Positions 6,615 to 9,419 of a stretch of 9,419 nt of DNA are shown one piece after another. Below the pieces are notes generated by a model. It was given only the letters and a program-made list of their open reading frames with translations. It searched no databases and was not told the origin of the DNA. The translations under genes were made by a program, and so were the position numbers. The DNA lies in contig JAGCTA010000182.1 in assembly GCA_017963875.1 (NCBI GenBank), positions 1 through 9,419 on the forward strand, read 5' to 3'. Each line of letters begins with the position of its first letter. The first letter of the stretch is position 1. The stretch comes from Victivallales bacterium. GTDB lineage: Bacteria > Verrucomicrobiota > Lentisphaeria > Oligosphaerales > Oligosphaeraceae.

Positions 6615-7925
6615 ATGAAGAAAACACTGTTAACAGTCATCTGTCTCGCATTAAGCATTGTCACTTTCGGTGCGGAACTGTATGTATCCCAGTCCACTGG
6701 CAAGAAAAAAGGCCCTGGAACCAAGGATGCCCCATTCAAATCCATCACGGATGCCGTCAAAAAAGCCGCTCCTGGCGACACCATCAAAATCGCGGAAGGA
6801 AATTACTCTGGATTGCTCGGTGCCAGCGAAATCATCATTGACAAGCCAGTAATCCTCATCGGCGGATTCGCACCTGACTTCAGCGCCCGTGACATTGCAA
6901 AGCACACCACGAAAATCCAGCCGCCAAATGAGAAGAACGACTCCAAGGGCCTTGGCGTCATCACATTGAAACTTCCTAACGGCGCAGGTCCAGACATGAT
7001 CATCGATGGCCTTGTCATTGACCAGAGTTTCATGAACAGTTACCATGACACCAAAGGCAAGCCCGAAGGCGTTGAAACAGGCATGTGGCTTGAACCCCCA
7101 GCCAAAGGCTCGAAGGACCTGTTTGCATCTGCAAAATCCTATTCCATCTACAGCGAAAGCGCCAGCCGCTACGAGGGCAATATCGTCATCACAAACTGCG
7201 TCTTCTCAAACAGCGGCAACTATGCCATCAACATTAGCCTATTCAAGGGCAAAGTCACAGTTATCAACAATGTCTTTGTCGCCTGCCGCATGATTTCCTG
7301 CAATGTCCTCTGTTCCAACGCACAGGCTGGTACCACATCCTGCGAATTCTCCAACAACACCGTCCTCTTCTCCTGGAGCCGCACCAGCGAATTCACCGAC
7401 ATGGGATATGGTTATCGCTGCAACGCCAAAGTCGAATCCAACGTCCACCACAACATCTTCGGCCTCAGTATCTTCGCCGGTATCGACAATGCCATGGGTG
7501 ACCCGAAGACCAAGAAAGTCTCCATCGACAACAATGTGTTCTTCCTCAACAAGCGTGCAGACGTCACCGTCGTCAAGAGCCCCAGCATCCTCAGCCTCAG
7601 AGTTGACAGCGATGAATTCGAGGACATGGCCGATTTCCCAGGCATGGAAAGCGTCGAGGACAATGTCTCCCTCAAGGACCCCGCCGTGTTCAAAGGCATC
7701 ATTAACGAAGCCTATCTCACCGCATTCCTGAATGCGTCCTACTCAGAGAAGACAGACTATGATGAAAACTCCCCTGCCAACGTTTTCCGTGCAGCCATGG
7801 GCATGAACAAAGTAGGCAAGATTGAAACGAAAGTCTCCATGTACGGCAATCGCTATCCTCTGGACGAAACCTTCAAGTTGTTCGGAGCCAGCGACGGAGT
7901 CGGCGCACAGGCTATAAAGTATTAA
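6615..7925 (+). CDS. Secreted right-handed parallel beta-helix protein with DUF1565-like N-terminus
   Basis: A 436-residue protein with a clear Sec signal peptide: MKK, a hydrophobic stretch at about residues 4-18, and likely cleavage near TFG/AE (19-20). It continues with a DUF1565-like block: LYVSQSTG, GTKDAPFKSITDAVKKAAPGD and IKIAEGNYSG, up to about residue 66. After this come repeated short beta-strand segments such as NIVITNCVFSN, VTVINNVFVACR, CEFSNNTVLFS and VSIDNNVFFLN, the periodic pattern of a right-handed beta-helix. Such proteins bind or cleave polysaccharides, but I see no recognisable pectate lyase or rhamnogalacturonase active site, so no enzyme activity is claimed. The C-terminus (YGNRYPLDE ... 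GVGAQAIKY) resembles a tail seen in related PVC proteins, from memory. The ribosome site GGA is 8 nt upstream. A strong hairpin follows the stop, so it may be transcribed mostly alone. Confidence 0.8.
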   Translation: MKKTLLTVICLALSIVTFGAELYVSQSTGKKKGPGTKDAPFKSITDAVKKAAPGDTIKIAEGNYSGLLGASEIIIDKPVILIGGFAPDFSARDIAKHTTKIQPPNEKNDSKGLGVITLKLPNGAGPDMIIDGLVIDQSFMNSYHDTKGKPEGVETGMWLEPPAKGSKDLFASAKSYSIYSESASRYEGNIVITNCVFSNSGNYAINISLFKGKVTVINNVFVACRMISCNVLCSNAQAGTTSCEFSNNTVLFSWSRTSEFTDMGYGYRCNAKVESNVHHNIFGLSIFAGIDNAMGDPKTKKVSIDNNVFFLNKRADVTVVKSPSILSLRVDSDEFEDMADFPGMESVEDNVSLKDPAVFKGIINEAYLTAFLNASYSEKTDYDENSPANVFRAAMGMNKVGKIETKVSMYGNRYPLDETFKLFGASDGVGAQAIKY

Positions 7926-7954
7926 AAATAAATCAATACACCACCTATCGCCAA

Positions 7955-7993
7955 CCATAGGCGGAGACAGTGTCTACTGTTCTCCGTCTATGG
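7955..7993 (+). terminator. Strong intercistronic hairpin, possible intrinsic terminator
   Basis: CCATAGGCGGAGACAGT (7955-7971) pairs with 7976-7993 around a 4-nt GTCT loop. All 17 positions pair, with one G-T wobble (7961 with 7987) and one bulged T (7980). It begins 30 nt after the beta-helix stop and ends 43 nt before the PHP gene start. The sequence after it is CTTTC rather than a clean T-run, so termination may be partial. It could equally protect the 3' end of the upstream message or set unequal expression of the two genes. Confidence 0.6.
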
Positions 7994-8035
7994 CTTTCAA
8001 CTGCCATCATTACAAAACATAAAAGGCTGCAAATC

Positions 8036-8944
8036 ATGCACGAAATCAACTTCTACGGAGAAAAACTCACTGCATACAAGTCCGCATGCCATAATCACTC
8101 AATCGCATCAGACGGTAAATACAAACCAGAGGAAATCATCGCCCTTTATCTCAAAAAGGACTTTGACGTATTCGCATTCACCGACCACCGTACAACCAAT
8201 CCAGTCTCGACGTTTGACGGTCGAGGCATGACGCTCATCTCTGGGATAGAAATGCACCCCCACGGACCGCGAGGCATTCCATGGCATTTCCTTGTCCTTG
8301 GTGTGCCAGAGGATTTCCCCTATCCGTCGGAAGACGACGCCCAGGCGGCGGTTGACGCAGCCAAAGCGACTGGTGCCGCCGTGTTCTGCGCCCATCCATA
8401 CTGGTGCGGCCTGACCTCCGATGAAGTCGCCACAATAAAGAATCTTGACGGCATCGAGGTATTCAACTCGTCCTGCCGCCCCATTGGCCGCGCATACAAT
8501 ATGCAGACTTGGGATGAACTCAGCGACAAGGGGCTTGTATATCCTGCATTGGCAGTTGACGATACACACGGCGAAAACCATCTCTACAAAGGCTTGACAT
8601 ACATCGTCGCCAAGGACAAGTCCCCTGCGTCCATCATTGACGCCTTGAAGCATGGGCGATTCTATGCAACCCAGGGGCCGATTATCACGCGTCTGACACT
8701 GGAAAACGGTATTTTCGAGGCAGAGTTCTCTCCATGCACGGAAGTCATCGGTCTGACGAATCCCAGCCGTGGCTACTGCATGGAAATGGAGGATAAATTC
8801 GGCTACGGCAGCGGCACACGCGAAGTTACTTCCGTGCAAATTCCACTTCGCAAAACAGAGACTCCTCTTTGGTTCAGGCTCCAACTTAGGGACGCGGAAG
8901 GGCATTACGCCTGGAGTGCCCCCATCGTTTACCAGAATCCGTGA
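8036..8944 (+). CDS. PHP-domain metallohydrolase, CehA/McbA-like
   Basis: A 302-residue protein with the ordered metal-binding motifs of the PHP family: His19-Asn-His21 with SDG at 25-27, FTDHR with Asp50-His51, SGIEMHP with Glu72, CAHPYW with His120, and VDDTHGE with Asp176 and His178. This is the layout of CehA-like PHP proteins, which hydrolyse phosphoesters, carboxyl esters or related bonds using two or three metal ions. The C-terminal 90 residues or so look like a small beta domain. There is no signal peptide, so a cytoplasmic role is expected; the substrate is unknown. I chose ATG at 8036, with AAAGG 9 nt upstream. A GTG at 7970 would add 22 unlikely residues and lies inside the strong hairpin. 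It precedes the sialidase-like gene by 73 nt in the same direction. Confidence 0.85.
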   Translation: MHEINFYGEKLTAYKSACHNHSIASDGKYKPEEIIALYLKKDFDVFAFTDHRTTNPVSTFDGRGMTLISGIEMHPHGPRGIPWHFLVLGVPEDFPYPSEDDAQAAVDAAKATGAAVFCAHPYWCGLTSDEVATIKNLDGIEVFNSSCRPIGRAYNMQTWDELSDKGLVYPALAVDDTHGENHLYKGLTYIVAKDKSPASIIDALKHGRFYATQGPIITRLTLENGIFEAEFSPCTEVIGLTNPSRGYCMEMEDKFGYGSGTREVTSVQIPLRKTETPLWFRLQLRDAEGHYAWSAPIVYQNP

Positions 8945-9017
8945 ACCATTGTCCGATGATTGCTTTCTAAACTGTTTTCCATTGATGTATTTATAACCCA
9001 TCACTCGGAGTTGTTCC

Positions 9018-9419
9018 ATGCCAAACATGTTCAATAAGAATATCCTCGATGAAGAAATCAATGACGAACTGCCTATCATCGACATCTCCAATGACACATT
9101 TCGACAGACTGTCATCGCAGAAGGCACCAGAGAAATCTACCAAGGGCATCCGACCACGATTTTGAGTAGCGACGGAAAGACCATCTTCTGCGTCTGGACA
9201 TACGACCATGGCGGCCCTTGCGGTCCCATGGCACGTTCAACAGACAATGGCAAGACCTGGGTTCGCATTGACGACATCCTTCCTGCGTCGTATGCCGCCA
9301 CGCACCGCAATTGCCCGACGCTCCAGCCAATCATGTCACCAGACGGCTCCGAACGACGCATCTGCATCTTCAGCAACCTGAACAAAAAACTCGGCATCCT
9401 CATGAGCCGCGACAACGGC
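9018..9419 (+). CDS. Sialidase-family (BNR/Asp-box) protein, N-terminal part, cut by window end
   Basis: An open frame of 134 codons runs from ATG at 9018 to the window end. CGGAG at 9006-9010 sits 7 nt upstream and decides the start. The sequence shows YQGHPTTILSSDGKTIFCVW (41-60), then a perfect Asp-box STDNGKTW at residues 74-81 (S-x-D-x-G-x-T-W). The last visible residues, SRDNG, start a second Asp-box. This indicates a six-bladed beta-propeller of the sialidase superfamily. Activity on sialic acid is not shown: the family includes many glycosidases of other specificity, and the arginine triad cannot be checked on this fragment. No signal peptide is present, which is unusual for an enzyme acting on polymers and points to an intracellular substrate or another export route. 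It is likely co-transcribed with the PHP gene. Confidence 0.8.
   Translation, partial: MPNMFNKNILDEEINDELPIIDISNDTFRQTVIAEGTREIYQGHPTTILSSDGKTIFCVWTYDHGGPCGPMARSTDNGKTWVRIDDILPASYAATHRNCPTLQPIMSPDGSERRICIFSNLNKKLGILMSRDNG

Noticed and set aside
7970..8035. Upstream GTG start for the PHP protein, adding 22 residues
   Set aside because: The start lies inside the strong 7955-7993 hairpin, and the added residues do not fit the family N-terminus. The ATG at 8036 has AAAGG at a good distance.
8945..9017. Independent promoter or terminator between the PHP and sialidase-like genes
   Set aside because: TATAAC at 8992-8997 has no matching -35 at 16-18 nt, and no stable hairpin was found.
8108..9127. 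A 339-codon open frame on the minus strand opposite the PHP and sialidase-like genes
   Set aside because: The plus-strand frame carries all PHP metal motifs and a perfect Asp-box, each gene with a good ribosome site. The antisense frame shows no recognisable domain and spans two separate genes, so it is most likely a composition shadow.
1..9419. CRISPR array, tRNA, insertion sequence, toxin-antitoxin or phage defence genes
   Set aside because: I saw no regularly spaced repeats, tRNA cloverleaf, transposase motifs, terminal repeats or small paired defence genes. Nearly all of the sequence is explained by sugar-related genes.

Overview
The window reads as a bacterial chromosomal segment of moderate GC, with every interpretable gene tied to sugar metabolism or surface carbohydrates. 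The gene mix suggests a member of the PVC group, most likely Lentisphaerota/Verrucomicrobiota (Victivallis-like) or a planctomycete relative. It combines a DUF6807 ('PmoA family') protein, a DUF4432 mutarotase-like protein, a secreted DUF1565-type beta-helix protein, a PHP/CehA-like hydrolase and a sialidase-fold protein. This assignment is inferred from gene content only; there is no rRNA or other phylogenetic marker here.

Left two thirds (113-6322, minus strand): a compact five-gene run transcribed right to left: gmd (GDP-mannose 4,6-dehydratase), fcl (GDP-L-fucose synthase), a DUF6807 protein, a GT39/ArnT-like integral membrane glycosyltransferase and a DUF4432 protein. gmd and fcl overlap by one base. 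The DUF6807, GT39 and DUF4432 genes are separated by only 15 and 26 bases. gmd and fcl keep the known catalytic residues, so GDP-L-fucose production is well supported. The GT39 enzyme could move a lipid-linked sugar onto an extracytoplasmic acceptor. The roles of the two DUF proteins here are unknown. A sixth minus-strand gene may begin at the extreme left edge (ATG at 9-7).

Middle (6323-6614): a 292-base AT-rich divergent intergenic region with a good plus-strand sigma70-type promoter whose -10 box sits inside a perfect 12-base palindrome. It also holds an 8-base inverted repeat, a weaker minus-strand promoter candidate and a leader of about 100 bases with two small hairpins.

Right third (6615-9419, plus strand): a secreted beta-helix protein, a strong 39-base intercistronic hairpin, a CehA-like PHP metallohydrolase without signal peptide, and the first 134 codons of a sialidase-family (BNR/Asp-box) protein, also without signal peptide, cut by the window end.

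No tRNA, rRNA, CRISPR array, insertion sequence or phage gene was seen. I did not find a clearly new defence or mobile system. The most interesting points are the joining of GDP-fucose synthesis with DUF6807, GT39 and DUF4432 genes, and the structured divergent promoter region.
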